DNA of 64,000 nucleotides from Qipengyuania sp. S6317L1 (GCF_023015615.1 NZ_JALKAJ010000004.1:372001-436000), one strand, 5' to 3'. Positions 7,988 to 17,274 are shown, counted from the stretch's first letter. The notes: generated by a model not told the origin, from the letters alone. Made by a program: numbers and translations.

Positions 7988-10440
7988 TCGGCCGCCTGCC
8001 AGATGGGCGTGCCATCTTCGTTCACGTCGCCAGAGCCATCAGGCCCAAAACCTTCAGGCCATGCGTGGTTGGTGAGCGCGGGATACCATGCGCTTGGGCT
8101 ATCGCCCACCGCCTCTCGCAGGAGATCGAGGCGGCGCACCGCAGCTTCGCGGCCTGACAGGATGGTGAGAACTTCGGGCGCGCCCGAGAGGTCGAGGCGG
8201 ACCACGACAGAGGCATCGGGCTGGCGCACGAGGAAACAGCGCGAGTGGGCTGGAAGCGTGCGGATCAGGGCAAGCTCGTGGCTCGTCAAGCCAAATCCAT
8301 CGCAATAATCCTCGGGCCGCGCGCGGCTGTTGGGCATGAAGACCATCGTCGCGGTCTGTTCAACCAGAGCGGTTGAGATACGGCTTTCAAGCGCGTCCTT
8401 GGCGCTTTGCGTGGCAAACCCGACCAGTGCATTGCGTTTGCGCAGGGTTTTGAGCCAATCGCGAATGCGCGCGGCGAACACCTCGTCATCCAGAGCCTTC
8501 CACCCTTCATCAATAAGGATCATGGTGGGCTCGCCATCCAGCCGCTCATCGATGCGGTGGAAGAGATACATCATGGTCGGGGTGCGCAGGCGCGGGTTTT
8601 CGAGAAGCTGCGTCATGTCGAAACCCAGAACGCGCTGGTCGAGGTCAAGCGCGTCGGTATCGTTGTCGAAAAGCCACGCGTGCTCCCCCCCATCACCCGA
8701 CGCTCCGCCAATCCACGCGCTCAGACGGTCGGCCAGATCGCCCGGCTCGGGACGACGCGTACCTGCCAAAAGCTCCTTGAAGTGCCGCAACCGGCGAAGC
8801 GATGGGTCGTTGGCGTAAGTCGCATCAACCGCCGCGCTGATCGTTGCAAGCTCCTCTGGCCCATCGGCCTTGAGCAGCACGCCCAACCAGTCACGAAGGA
8901 ATGCCTTGTTCGCAGGCGTATCGGGAAGCCCAAGCGGGTTAAAGCCGGTGGGCTCGCCCGGATTGATCCGGTCATACCGCCCGCCAATGCCGCGAATGAA
9001 CAGTTCCGCACCACGGTCCTTGTCGAACAGGATCGTGCGCGGTTTAAACTTTTGTGCCTGCGCGGCAAGGAAGTTCATCACCACCGTTTTGCCCGAGCCC
9101 GATGGGCCGATGACGCTGAAATTGCCCAGATCGCCATTATGGAAGTTGAAGAAGAACGGCGTTGCGCTCGTCGTTTCCAAAAGGGTTACAGCATCACCCC
9201 AATGATTGCCGCTTGCCTGTCCAAGGGCAAAGCCGTGGAAGCTGCCAAAGCTTGCCATATTGGCCGATGAGATCAGCGCGCGGCGCACGACGTAATCTTC
9301 GTTTCCGGGAAATTGCGCCCAGAAAGAAGGTTCAAGATTGGTGTCTTCGCGCACAGCGATTGCGCCTGTGTCCGCAAGCGCCGCAGAGGCAGCGGCGCAG
9401 GCATCGTCGAGGCGATTAAGCGCGCTCTCTCGCACCAGCACCGTCAGATGATGATCGCCAAAGCCGACCGCACCATTGCCCAGAGCATCGCGCGCGGCCA
9501 TCATGTCGGAGCGTTCTGCCGCCGCCTCCTCGTCGACCGAGCGCGAGCGGCGCAGAGCAAGATCAATCCGCTCACGAGCCGTTGTGCGCTCGTTTGGAGC
9601 ATAACTCTCGGTCACGATCATCTCAAACGGCAGGCGCAGCAGCGGATCGAGAAGGCCGGGCGAAGTCGCCTCCGGATATTCCTTTAGCCCCAGCATCGCG
9701 GCAAATTCAGGCCCGCCTGAACCCTTGATCTCCATCGCATCAAGGCCGAAACTTGCGCGGCGATAGGGCAGCATGTGGCCGATATCGGTGTCTTCGGATG
9801 GCTTGCGAACAGGGCGCATCTCGCCGTTATAGATCGCCGACAAGAGCTCGAGCATCTCTGAATTGGTACCGCCCGAAGGCGTTGAATACTCACCCAGGAC
9901 GCTCGCCCCGTAAGGCGAAAGCGCCGCCGTCAGCCCTGTGACCGCCGCCTTGAGGCTGCGAATATCCTTGGGGTCAGCTTCAAGCTCTTCAGCCGTGGTG
10001 CGCGAAAAGAATTTCGAAATCCGCTCCGGCAGACCCGTTTTCCCGCGCGCCGGGCGGCGGATAAGGGTCACGAACTGGTCGTTGATGAAGAGCGATCCGC
10101 CCGCCAACCGCTCTTTCCAGCGCGCATCAATGTGGCGTGAGAGGGGATCGGGAAACTCCGCGTCGAGCTCAACCTCAACCCGCCGGCGAATGACGTGGTG
10201 ATACAGCACAAAGCGCGCATCAAGCGTTGAGCGCAGCACCACTTCGCGGGTTGCCGCATGCGAATTGAGCGCGTCGGAATCCTCGGTTTCGAACAGAAGC
10301 CCCGGCACTTGAATGGCGCTCATCACCGAGCCATCGCGCAGCAGCACCGTACTTTCGTCGATCAACCGCTCATACGGCAGGCGATCGCCAGCGAGCGCTT
10401 CCTTCGCGCTCCAGCTTGCAGGTCCGATCCAATTTGCCAT
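7984..10440 (-). CDS. virB4: Type IV secretion ATPase VirB4
   Basis: Large cytoplasmic ATPase that powers pilus biogenesis and substrate transfer. The 818-residue length is standard. The N-terminal CagE/TrbE domain (VLLRDGSVMSAIQVPGLLFE) is followed by the RecA-like domain with Walker A GPSGSGKTVVMNFLAAQ near residue 440, the family motif RTILFDKDRGAELFIRGIGG, Walker B MILIDEGWKAL, and the late motif LRKRNALVGFATQSAKDAL. It is complete, which argues for a functional locus rather than a remnant. It lies 52 bases after virB3, with VirB3 and VirB4 as separate proteins rather than the fusion seen in some systems. Confidence 0.95.
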   Translation of the reverse strand: MANWIGPASWSAKEALAGDRLPYERLIDESTVLLRDGSVMSAIQVPGLLFETEDSDALNSHAATREVVLRSTLDARFVLYHHVIRRRVEVELDAEFPDPLSRHIDARWKERLAGGSLFINDQFVTLIRRPARGKTGLPERISKFFSRTTAEELEADPKDIRSLKAAVTGLTAALSPYGASVLGEYSTPSGGTNSEMLELLSAIYNGEMRPVRKPSEDTDIGHMLPYRRASFGLDAMEIKGSGGPEFAAMLGLKEYPEATSPGLLDPLLRLPFEMIVTESYAPNERTTARERIDLALRRSRSVDEEAAAERSDMMAARDALGNGAVGFGDHHLTVLVRESALNRLDDACAAASAALADTGAIAVREDTNLEPSFWAQFPGNEDYVVRRALISSANMASFGSFHGFALGQASGNHWGDAVTLLETTSATPFFFNFHNGDLGNFSVIGPSGSGKTVVMNFLAAQAQKFKPRTILFDKDRGAELFIRGIGGRYDRINPGEPTGFNPLGLPDTPANKAFLRDWLGVLLKADGPEELATISAAVDATYANDPSLRRLRHFKELLAGTRRPEPGDLADRLSAWIGGASGDGGEHAWLFDNDTDALDLDQRVLGFDMTQLLENPRLRTPTMMYLFHRIDERLDGEPTMILIDEGWKALDDEVFAARIRDWLKTLRKRNALVGFATQSAKDALESRISTALVEQTATMVFMPNSRARPEDYCDGFGLTSHELALIRTLPAHSRCFLVRQPDASVVVRLDLSGAPEVLTILSGREAAVRRLDLLREAVGDSPSAWYPALTNHAWPEGFGPDGSGDVNEDGTPIWQAAE

Positions 10441-10492
10441 TCGTGTGCGGCCCTCCCATCAGGCCTCAGTTCAATTCAACAGCTTCAAGTCA

Positions 10493-10801
10493 TCAGGGCG
10501 TGTAGGAATTGCAGTTCCAGCGCCGGAAGTTCGGAATGCGCGGGCATTTTGACACCTTCGTGATCCAGAGGTCAAAAATGCGCGGTTCCCTCAAAGATGC
10601 GAAATAGCCGATCACGTGCATCGTAATCGGCACCAGCAGAAACACCAGAACCATCCAGAAACTGGTCATAAGATCGGCCAGAATGAGAAAGGCAATGGTG
10701 GTCACCATCATATTGATGATGAAGAAATTCATCGTCACGCCTGCAAACATCTGCGGGCGGGTCAGTGTGCGGTGCACGGGATGGCGGACAAGATCGCTCA
10801 T
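10493..10801 (-). CDS. virB3: Type IV secretion protein VirB3
   Basis: Small inner-membrane subunit that partners VirB4. Translation is placed at the ATG at 10801 (MSDLVRHPVHRTLTRPQMFAG), although the frame stays open upstream. This gives a 102-residue protein with the family's N-terminal HPVHRTLTRPQ-type motif, two adjacent hydrophobic helices (NFFIINMMVTTIAFLILADL and FWMVLVFLLVPITMHVIGYF), and the typical C-terminal REPRIFDLWITK. It sits between virB2 and virB4 as in canonical virB operons. Confidence 0.9.
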   Translation of the reverse strand: MSDLVRHPVHRTLTRPQMFAGVTMNFFIINMMVTTIAFLILADLMTSFWMVLVFLLVPITMHVIGYFASLREPRIFDLWITKVSKCPRIPNFRRWNCNSYTP

Positions 10802-10808
10802 GCCCGCC

Positions 10809-11123
10809 CTAGACCCCTGCCCCGCCAGCAATCGTCGCCACCAGACGCGGCGCGCCGAAGATGATGAAAACGCCGATGATAACCGTGGCGCCATAACGCC
10901 AGTTCATGCGGCCTGTGAGCATCATAAAGCCAACGCCCGCCACAGCCATCACAGCGAGCGCGGTCGCAATGGGGCCAAGCAAAATGCTCTGCATCCAAAG
11001 CAGCGCGCTCGTGATCGGATCGCCGCCCTGATTGGTCGCCTGCTGAGCAAACGCCGCGCTTGGCGTTATAATCAGCGCGAGAAATGCGGCCATCTGAGCC
11101 TTGAGACGAAAAAGCGATTTCAT
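10809..11123 (-). CDS. virB2: Type IV secretion major pilin VirB2
   Basis: Candidate T-pilus major subunit. Start at the ATG at 11123 (MKSLFRLKAQ). A long signal peptide ends near PSAAFAQQA. Two hydrophobic helices follow (SALLWMQSILLGPIATALAVMAVAGVGFMML and YGATVIIGVFIIFGAPRLVATIAGG), separated by the short polar loop TGRMNWR. This is the standard TrbC/VirB2 layout. The protein is 104 residues before processing. Its stop is a few bases upstream of virB3. Confidence 0.9.
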   Translation of the reverse strand: MKSLFRLKAQMAAFLALIITPSAAFAQQATNQGGDPITSALLWMQSILLGPIATALAVMAVAGVGFMMLTGRMNWRYGATVIIGVFIIFGAPRLVATIAGGAGV

Positions 11124-11178
11124 TGTGTTACGTAAGTCCCTCATAGAATTTCGGCGGTGCGTTTAGCAAAAGCGCATA

Positions 11179-11856
11179 TCAGCGATGTCCGGCCGACAGA
11201 TGCTGCACCTTTGGGCGCGAATGATTGGCAAGACGCCCCAGGATACTGGTCACGTAGTTCTGCGTCTCGCGGATGTTGGGAATGCCGCCAGCGCGCTCGA
11301 CCCGGCCAGGGCCCGCGTTGTAGGCGGCAAGTGCCTTTTCCAGATCACCGTCGAACCGGTCGAGCTGTTCACGCAAATACCGCGCCCCGCCCTCAAGATT
11401 CTGCATGGGATCATCGGGATCAACGCCCAGATACCTCGCGGTGCCCGGCATAAGTTGAGCAAGGCCGCGCGCACCAGCGGGCGATACGGCCCGCTCACGC
11501 CATCGGCTTTCCTGCCACACCAGCGCCTCGAGCAAGGAAGGGCTGAGCCCGTAGCGTTGTGCGAGATCATTGATCTTCGCTGAGTATCGGGCGGGAATTC
11601 CTGCGACGTGGTCCTGCGGATTGGCGACGATATCTTCAGAAATTACAAGGCCGCTCACATCCTCGAGCGTGACCGGCTCGAGCGGGACCGGCGCGAGCGC
11701 CTTATCGTGTGGTTGAAGCGGCCCACCTGCAATCCATTGCGCGCCTTGCGGAGTGACCTCAAGCACGTCGGCATAGGCAGGGGTCGCAAGCCAGAGGCTT
11801 GCAACCAATGCCGTGACGCCAGCACGAATATGTCGTCTCTCGCCTGCGAGAATCAT
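11179..11856 (-). CDS. Lytic transglycosylase (SLT domain, VirB1-like)
   Basis: Periplasmic muramidase predicted to open peptidoglycan for the secretion apparatus. The start is the ATG at 11856, followed by a signal peptide (ALVASLWLATPAYA|DV). The C-terminal SLT domain shows the catalytic-Glu motif ALVWQESRWRERAVSPAGA, then GLAQLMPGTARYLGV and the AYNAGPGRV motif, all hallmarks of Slt-type transglycosylases. Position as first gene of the virB run suggests a VirB1 role. The N-terminal region (about residues 30-95) has no recognised domain. Confidence 0.87.
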   Translation of the reverse strand: MILAGERRHIRAGVTALVASLWLATPAYADVLEVTPQGAQWIAGGPLQPHDKALAPVPLEPVTLEDVSGLVISEDIVANPQDHVAGIPARYSAKINDLAQRYGLSPSLLEALVWQESRWRERAVSPAGARGLAQLMPGTARYLGVDPDDPMQNLEGGARYLREQLDRFDGDLEKALAAYNAGPGRVERAGGIPNIRETQNYVTSILGRLANHSRPKVQHLSAGHR

Positions 11857-11956
11857 TACGCGGCCCTTTCCAAGACAAGCCCAATGTCTAGCGTAAATGA
11901 CAAGCGCGTGACAGCCCGAGCTTTGCATCGCGTTGTCTGGCAGCCTGCGCACAAAC

Positions 11957-12016
11957 AAAAAGCGCCAGAATGACAACGATTGAGCGAGGCTCCACGCTGC
12001 CATTCTGGCGCTTTTT
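11957..12016 (-). terminator. Perfect 16-bp inverted repeat, probable intrinsic terminator
   Basis: AAAAAGCGCCAGAATG at 11957-11972 is the exact reverse complement of 12001-12016, with a 28-base spacer. Because each arm ends in an A/T run, either strand would give a GC stem followed by U residues. Its most likely role is termination of the minus-strand TPR gene upstream, insulating the virB operon. The spacer is longer than in a classic intrinsic terminator. Confidence 0.6.
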
Positions 12017-12069
12017 AACAAGGGGCCGCGCCTGTTTTGGCGGTCGGCCGTATGACCCGAAGCCTGTGG

Positions 12070-12507
12070 TTAGTCGCGAAGCGTCAATTGGCCTGGCTGC
12101 GTCATAGCGGGACGAAAATCGCCGCGTTCAAGCATGGAAATTGCTTGACGGGCAAGCCGGCGCGAGTCGGTGGTGCGCCCGTCTGCGGTATCAAGCTCGA
12201 GGACTTCGCGCGATGCGAGGGCCGTTTCAAAATGGCCGCGCGCTTTCGCTTCATTGCCAGAATGCGCCAAAGCAATGCCAAGGTTGATGTGCAATGCAGG
12301 ATCGTCTGGATACGCTTTAAGCTCGGCTTCGAGTTTCCGAATGGCTTTCAACGCCTGACCTTCCGCAAGGCTTGCAGATGCAAGCCCCTCATCGCTTGGC
12401 TGAGTGGCTTGCGCATAGGAAGGCGCCGCCAAGCCAAGGCCGAGCCCCGCAACTGCGACAAGTCCGGATTTCGTAATTTTCGACATTGTGATCTTGGACA
12501 GCGTCAT
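12070..12507 (-). CDS. Small secreted tetratricopeptide-repeat protein
   Basis: A 145-residue protein with a signal peptide (KSGLVAVAGLGLGLAAPSYA|QA) and one or two TPR-like helices: AEGQALKAIRKLEAELKAYPDDPALHINLGIALAHSGNEAKARGHFETAL matches the TPR pattern in stretches. AGGAG lies seven bases before the ATG at 12507, which supports that start over an internal ATG seven codons later. It is encoded divergently from the lipoprotein/TBDR pair and shares their 317-bp AT-rich promoter region. No specific function is recognised; periplasmic location is inferred from the signal peptide. Confidence 0.75.
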   Translation of the reverse strand: MTLSKITMSKITKSGLVAVAGLGLGLAAPSYAQATQPSDEGLASASLAEGQALKAIRKLEAELKAYPDDPALHINLGIALAHSGNEAKARGHFETALASREVLELDTADGRTTDSRRLARQAISMLERGDFRPAMTQPGQLTLRD

Positions 12508-12824
12508 GTCCGTCTCCTCTCATCTTCTAAAATCATGATGGGAGATAATTTTCGGTAGTGCAACAAAACTGTAATATTGTCATAAAAATGTCCGATAGAC
12601 GCAAATTATCGTATTTCTTCAGCGCCTTACCGATTCTCATTTATTACAATGATTTTTCTTTCGCCTGAAATTCGGCGTCAAATCCCGTCACCAGATTGTC
12701 ATATTACAAAACTGTCGCACAAACGTCTTGAGCGAAGAAATTTTGTCATATGCGGCTTCTAGCTGGTCCCTACGCGATCGAATTCGCGACCTATCGATTC
12801 TCGATTTTCAGGGGACCACTCGCT
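12508..12824. promoter_or_regulatory. AT-rich divergent promoter region with TTGTCAT heptamers (Pho-box-like)
   Basis: This 317-bp gap separates the minus-strand TPR gene from the plus-strand lipoprotein gene and is visibly richer in A/T than its surroundings. The heptamer TTGTCAT occurs at 12577-12583, 12696-12702 and 12743-12749. The first is followed after AAAA by ATGTCCG (12577-12594), giving the 7-4-7 direct-repeat layout of a Pho box (CTGTCAT-N4-CTGTCAT). The other two copies lack a clear partner repeat. AGGGGA at 12809 serves the lipoprotein start. PhoB control is an inference. Confidence 0.45.
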
Positions 12825-14387
12825 GTGAAGAACATCCAACGTACTCTCATCCTCGGGGCAAGCATCGTTGCGCTTGCTGGCTGCGGCGCGGACGAAATCG
12901 TCTCGCCTGGCACCAACCAGCCGGTCAATGTGACCATCAACAATCCGGCTCCAACGCCAGCGCCATCGCCAACGCCAACCGGAACGCTTGTGACGCCAGC
13001 GGCAGGTTGCCCAACCATCAATTCAACTGGTGGTCTTACCGACAGCGGCACGATCAGCGGCCCGACCGGTGAATACCGCGTGTGCACCCTGCCAACGACG
13101 TTCGATGCAGACGACAACCTGCCTTTCATCAACGGTCTGCTTTACCAGATTCAGAACACTGTGACCGTCGGCAGCGATCAAGGCTTCTCCAGCACCGGAA
13201 CGGATGTGACCCTTTCGGTCGAAGCAGGCGCGATCTTCTTTGCACAGGCTGCTTCTGCCCTGATCGTGAACCGCGGCAACGAACTCGACGCCAGCGGCAC
13301 CGCAACCATGCCAATCGTGTTCACCAGCCGTGACAACATCCTTGGCCTTAACAACGACAACAGCCAGGCCCAGTGGGGCGGCATCGTCATGCTTGGCCGC
13401 GCTCCGGTTTCCGATTGCCAGGACAACGTGTTCAACACCGCGACCACTCCAAACGCAAACCCGGCTTGCCAACAACGCCTCGAAGGCTCTGCACAGACTT
13501 TCTTCTTTGGCGGTGGCGACGACGCAGACAGTTCTGGCACGCTTGAATACGTTCAAATGCGCTACTGCGGCTTTGAACTGACCCAAGGCAACGAGCTTCA
13601 GTGTTTGACCACCGGCGGCACCGGCTCTGGCACCACCTTCAACCACATCATGAGCTTCAACAGCTCGGACGACGGCGTTGAATTCTTCGGCGGCTCGGTC
13701 AACATGAGCCAGCTTGCCGTGATCGGCGCATCGGACGATTCGATCGACGCTGACTCGGGTGTTCAAGCCAACATCGAAACCGCTGTTGTGGTTCAGCGCG
13801 GTAGCACTGGCGACAGCATCATCGAATTCGATTCGCCGGACGATCTTGCCGACGGCACACCGGGCAATGCGATCCCGCAAAGCACATTGAACGTGAACAA
13901 CTTCACCTTCGTCCAGCGTTCTTCTGCATCGGGCCAGGCGGTTCGTGCACGTGGCGGCCCTGCTCTTGGTCTGACCAATGGTGTGATCGACGTAAACACT
14001 GCGGACAGCGTCTGCATCCGTATCGACGAGCAGATCACGCTTGCTGCGATCATCGGTTTCGATTCGGTCATCTGTGACGGTGCCAACCGTCCGGTTCGCG
14101 GTTCGTCGGGCGTCAGCGATGCCGAAGTCCAAACGCAAGTCGACGCAGGCACCAACAACAATCTTCTGGCGACTCTCTCGCTCACCAACAATCTGGCGAA
14201 CGGCGCCACGGAGAACGGTGTGACCACCTTCGATGCAACCGCTCGTTCTTCTTTCTTCAACAGCTCGACTTTCATCGGCGCAGTTGAAAGCGACCTTTCG
14301 TCCGACTTTGGCGACTGGACCTGTAACTCCAGCATCCAGAATTTCGGCAGCGCGACCGGCGATTGCACCTCGATCCCGGTTTACTAA
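12825..14387 (+). CDS. Predicted lipoprotein with beta-helix-like repeats, partner of the downstream TonB-dependent receptor
   Basis: The start is placed at a GTG preceded by AGGGGA. It gives a 520-residue protein with a lipoprotein signal peptide (TLILGASIVALAGC, lipidated Cys at residue 20), then a Pro/Thr linker (PAPTPAPSPTPTGT). The body is rich in Gly, Asn, Ser and Asp, with stretches such as SSDDGVEFFGGSVNMSQLAV and SGTLEYVQMRYCGFEL. They recall parallel beta-helix surface proteins found beside TonB receptors. An inverted repeat follows the stop, then a TonB-dependent receptor 126 bases downstream. The pairing suggests a surface ligand-binding partner, as in SusCD-type systems, but no specific family was recognised and the ligand is unknown. 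Confidence 0.75.
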   Translation: MKNIQRTLILGASIVALAGCGADEIVSPGTNQPVNVTINNPAPTPAPSPTPTGTLVTPAAGCPTINSTGGLTDSGTISGPTGEYRVCTLPTTFDADDNLPFINGLLYQIQNTVTVGSDQGFSSTGTDVTLSVEAGAIFFAQAASALIVNRGNELDASGTATMPIVFTSRDNILGLNNDNSQAQWGGIVMLGRAPVSDCQDNVFNTATTPNANPACQQRLEGSAQTFFFGGGDDADSSGTLEYVQMRYCGFELTQGNELQCLTTGGTGSGTTFNHIMSFNSSDDGVEFFGGSVNMSQLAVIGASDDSIDADSGVQANIETAVVVQRGSTGDSIIEFDSPDDLADGTPGNAIPQSTLNVNNFTFVQRSSASGQAVRARGGPALGLTNGVIDVNTADSVCIRIDEQITLAAIIGFDSVICDGANRPVRGSSGVSDAEVQTQVDAGTNNNLLATLSLTNNLANGATENGVTTFDATARSSFFNSSTFIGAVESDLSSDFGDWTCNSSIQNFGSATGDCTSIPVY

Positions 14388-14408
14388 GCCGCGCCTCAAA
14401 TCAATCGA

Positions 14409-14437
14409 GGGGGGCGCAGCGTCTGACGCAGCGCCCC
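14409..14437 (+). terminator. GC-rich hairpin after the lipoprotein gene
   Basis: GGGGGCGC and GCGCCCCC form an 8-bp stem around a 13-base loop, followed by TTCATATTAT. The U tract is weak, so it may be an attenuator or an mRNA-end stabiliser between the lipoprotein and receptor genes rather than a full terminator. Confidence 0.5.
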
Positions 14438-14512
14438 CTTCATATTATCTGCTGAGCCCGCTTGCGGCTCGGTCCCAATTTCAGGCCTAGAATTTCAAGG
14501 GGGTCTCTCATT

Positions 14513-17212
14513 ATGTCGACCGGCACGCGCCTCGCAGGGCTGCTGCTTCTCACTTCGTCGCTCACCGTTCCGTCGGTCCTCCACGCACAAGAAGCTGCCC
14601 AAGGCAGCGCTGACGCGGATCCGATGGCACAAGATGCTGGTGCAGCTGAGCAGCAAGAAGAAGAATTTGATGACGTCGATATCTCGGTGCCAGGCGGCGG
14701 GATTATCGTCACCGGCAGGCGCAACCGCGATCCGGTGCGCTCGTCCAGCCAGGTGCTCAATGTCCTAACCGAAGAAGACATCGCGCGGACCGGCGAAAGC
14801 GATATTGCCGGCGCTCTTACACGCGTGACCGGCTTGTCGGTGGTCGGCGATGGCCGTGTGTTCGTCCGCGGTCTTGGTGATCGCTATTCGCTGGCGCTTT
14901 TGAACGGCCTTCCGCTGCCAAGCCCGGAACCGCTGAGCCGGGTTGTGCCGCTCGACATTTTCCCGACCAATGTGGTTGCCTCGTCGCTTGTGCAGAAGAC
15001 CTATTCGGCCAACTATCCGGGTGAATTTGGCGGCGGTGTGATCAACCTCACCACCAAGGCCGTGCCTACCGAAGACTTTCTCACCGTAAGCGTGGGCGCA
15101 AGCGGCGACACAGAGACGACCTTTCAAAACGGCCTCACCTATTTCGGGTCCGAGTGGGACTCCTTCGGCTTCGATAACGGCAACCGCGCGGTTCCTTCGA
15201 ATCTTCGGGCCTTCTTCGACAGCGGCGAGCGCATCGGCACCGTTCCGCTTGAGGTGAGCGAAACCATCGCGACCCAGTTGTTCCCGACCAACCTTGTGAC
15301 ACTGCAACGTGTTGACGAGCAGCGCCCCAACTTCTCCGGCTCGCTGACTGGCGGTATTTCCAGTGCGCTTGGCGATGACACCTATCTCGGCATCATTGCC
15401 ACCGTTGGCCTCAAGAACAATCTGCGCAACCGTTCGGTCCTTTCTCAAAGCGGCAGCGGCGATCTGACACAGGTGTTTCAGGAACAGCGCACCTTCATCA
15501 CCGATGAAAACGTGCTGTTCAACGCGCTCTTGAGCTTCGGCCTCGACTTTGGCGAGAACACCATCCGCTGGACCAATCTCTATATCCGTGACACGCTCAA
15601 AACCGCGCGTTTGTCGGAAGGCTTCGATGTCTTCCCCGGCGTCACGGGCTTCGATTTCCTGAACCAGCAAACCGCATGGTTCGAGCGCCAGTTGATTGAC
15701 ACACAGCTTGTCGGCGAGTTCGAAATCGGGCGCTTCGATGTCGATATTCGCGGCGGTTATGCCCGAACCGACCGCGAGGCGCCCTACAACGCGCGTTTCA
15801 GCTACACCCGCACCAATCTGCCTGGCGACCCGTTCGGTGATCAGTTCGTTGCCTACTTCAACCAGCTGTCCGACGCTGGCATTTCGACCGTAGCATTCGA
15901 CGATCTGAAAGAAGAACTGTGGTTCGGCGGGCTCGACGTATCGTATGAGCTGACCGACACGCTTTCCGCTACAGTCGGCTATGCCTTTTCGGACACCACT
16001 CGCCGCTCGGAAAGCCGCGAATTCCGTCCGTTTGTCTCTGGTGACATCCTCGATGACAGCGTCGTTCCAGCCTTCGGCCTTCGTCAGCCGGGCGACCTCA
16101 TCACCAGCGCAACCGCTGGCCTGTTCGACATCACCCTGACCGAAGCCACGCCTTTCCCGGTGTTCGACGCAGGGCTCGAGATCAATGCAGGCTATGGCCT
16201 CCTTCGCTGGGCAGCGACCGATACGCTCTCTGTTGAGGCGGGCGTTCGCTATGAAGATGCAAGTCAGACCGTTGCCCTGGACCAGACAGTGTTCAACGAC
16301 CCGATCGCTGGAGCGACCCCGACGAACCTGTTCAATGACTACTTCCTGCCAAGCGGCACGATCACATGGGAGGCGACGCCTGATCTGCAATTGCGCTTCT
16401 CGGCTTCGAAAACCATCGCCCGTCCGCAGTTCCGCGAGCTGGTCGAACAGGTTTATTTCGATCCTGAGAGCAACCGCGAATTTGTCGGTAACCCGCTCCT
16501 CAATGACAGTGAGCTTTTGAACTTAGAAGCGCGCGGCGAATACTACTTTGGCGGGCCCAACAAGATCAGCCTCGCCGGCTTCTTCAAGGAAATCGACAAC
16601 CCGATCGAGAACACTCTCCAATCGGCATCGGGCGTTGTGCGGACCGGCTTTGCCAACGCACCAAGCGCGCAGCTTTACGGTCTCGAATTCGACGTCGTTC
16701 ACGGCATCGACCTCTACGATATGGGCGGCTCGTTCTGGGAAACCAAGCAACTGCTTTTGCAAGCCAACTACACCTACACCCAGTCCGAGATCAAAGTCGG
16801 CGACACTGACATTGCTCCGATCATCGGTGCGCCAGAACAGCTTGCAAGCCTGCTGTTCGACGATGGCGCGCCGCTTGTGGGACAGTCGGACCATATCGCC
16901 AACTTCTCGATCGGGATCGAGGACACCGAGAAAACGCAGCAAGCCTCCATCCTCGTCAACTATGCGACAGAGCGCGTGACGCTTCGTGGCGGCCCGCTGC
17001 CTGATGTGGTTGAAGATCCGGGCCTTACGGTGGATTTCGTTGCACGCACCGAGCTTGGTCTTCTGGGGCAGGACCTTGAGTTGTCTCTCCAGGTTCGCAA
17101 TATCTTCAGCCGTGACAATTTTGAATTCCAGGAAAGCGACACCGGCCGCATCGAAATCAACACCTTCGATGTGGGCACCAGCTTCTCTGTGGGGCTCAAA
17201 GCCGAATTCTGA
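14513..17212 (+). CDS. TonB-dependent outer-membrane receptor
   Basis: Start at the ATG at 14513, with a signal peptide ending near SVLHA|QEA. The 899-residue protein has a plug domain (SSSQVLNVLTEEDIARTG, then GRVFVRGLGDRYSLALLNGL, and PTNVVASSLVQKTYSANYPG). A long beta-barrel follows, ending in Phe (TSFSVGLKAEF), as expected for outer-membrane insertion. IIVTGRR before the plug resembles the TonB-box region of sphingomonad receptors. The upstream lipoprotein is the probable surface partner. The substrate cannot be read from sequence; nearby Pho-box-like sites hint at phosphate starvation control. Confidence 0.92.
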   Translation: MSTGTRLAGLLLLTSSLTVPSVLHAQEAAQGSADADPMAQDAGAAEQQEEEFDDVDISVPGGGIIVTGRRNRDPVRSSSQVLNVLTEEDIARTGESDIAGALTRVTGLSVVGDGRVFVRGLGDRYSLALLNGLPLPSPEPLSRVVPLDIFPTNVVASSLVQKTYSANYPGEFGGGVINLTTKAVPTEDFLTVSVGASGDTETTFQNGLTYFGSEWDSFGFDNGNRAVPSNLRAFFDSGERIGTVPLEVSETIATQLFPTNLVTLQRVDEQRPNFSGSLTGGISSALGDDTYLGIIATVGLKNNLRNRSVLSQSGSGDLTQVFQEQRTFITDENVLFNALLSFGLDFGENTIRWTNLYIRDTLKTARLSEGFDVFPGVTGFDFLNQQTAWFERQLIDTQLVGEFEIGRFDVDIRGGYARTDREAPYNARFSYTRTNLPGDPFGDQFVAYFNQLSDAGISTVAFDDLKEELWFGGLDVSYELTDTLSATVGYAFSDTTRRSESREFRPFVSGDILDDSVVPAFGLRQPGDLITSATAGLFDITLTEATPFPVFDAGLEINAGYGLLRWAATDTLSVEAGVRYEDASQTVALDQTVFNDPIAGATPTNLFNDYFLPSGTITWEATPDLQLRFSASKTIARPQFRELVEQVYFDPESNREFVGNPLLNDSELLNLEARGEYYFGGPNKISLAGFFKEIDNPIENTLQSASGVVRTGFANAPSAQLYGLEFDVVHGIDLYDMGGSFWETKQLLLQANYTYTQSEIKVGDTDIAPIIGAPEQLASLLFDDGAPLVGQSDHIANFSIGIEDTEKTQQASILVNYATERVTLRGGPLPDVVEDPGLTVDFVARTELGLLGQDLELSLQVRNIFSRDNFEFQESDTGRIEINTFDVGTSFSVGLKAEF

Positions 17213-17238
17213 TCAGCAACCCTCTCCCGCTGATTTCT

Positions 17239-17274
17239 GGCCGCTTCTTTCACACGAAAGGAGCGGCCTTTTTT
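17239..17274 (+). terminator. Rho-independent terminator of the receptor gene
   Basis: GGCCGCTTCTTTC and GAAAGGAGCGGCC pair around ACAC with one mismatch and are followed by TTTTTT. This is a textbook intrinsic terminator 27 bases after the TonB-receptor stop. Confidence 0.88.

Noticed and set aside
13023..14399. Long minus-strand open frame opposite the lipoprotein gene
   Set aside because: It mirrors the codon pattern of the real plus-strand gene, has no recognisable domain, signal peptide or ribosome site, and the plus-strand product is coherent.
14765..16390. 541-codon minus-strand frame opposite the TonB receptor
   Set aside because: Composition-driven shadow of a GC-rich gene; no family features.
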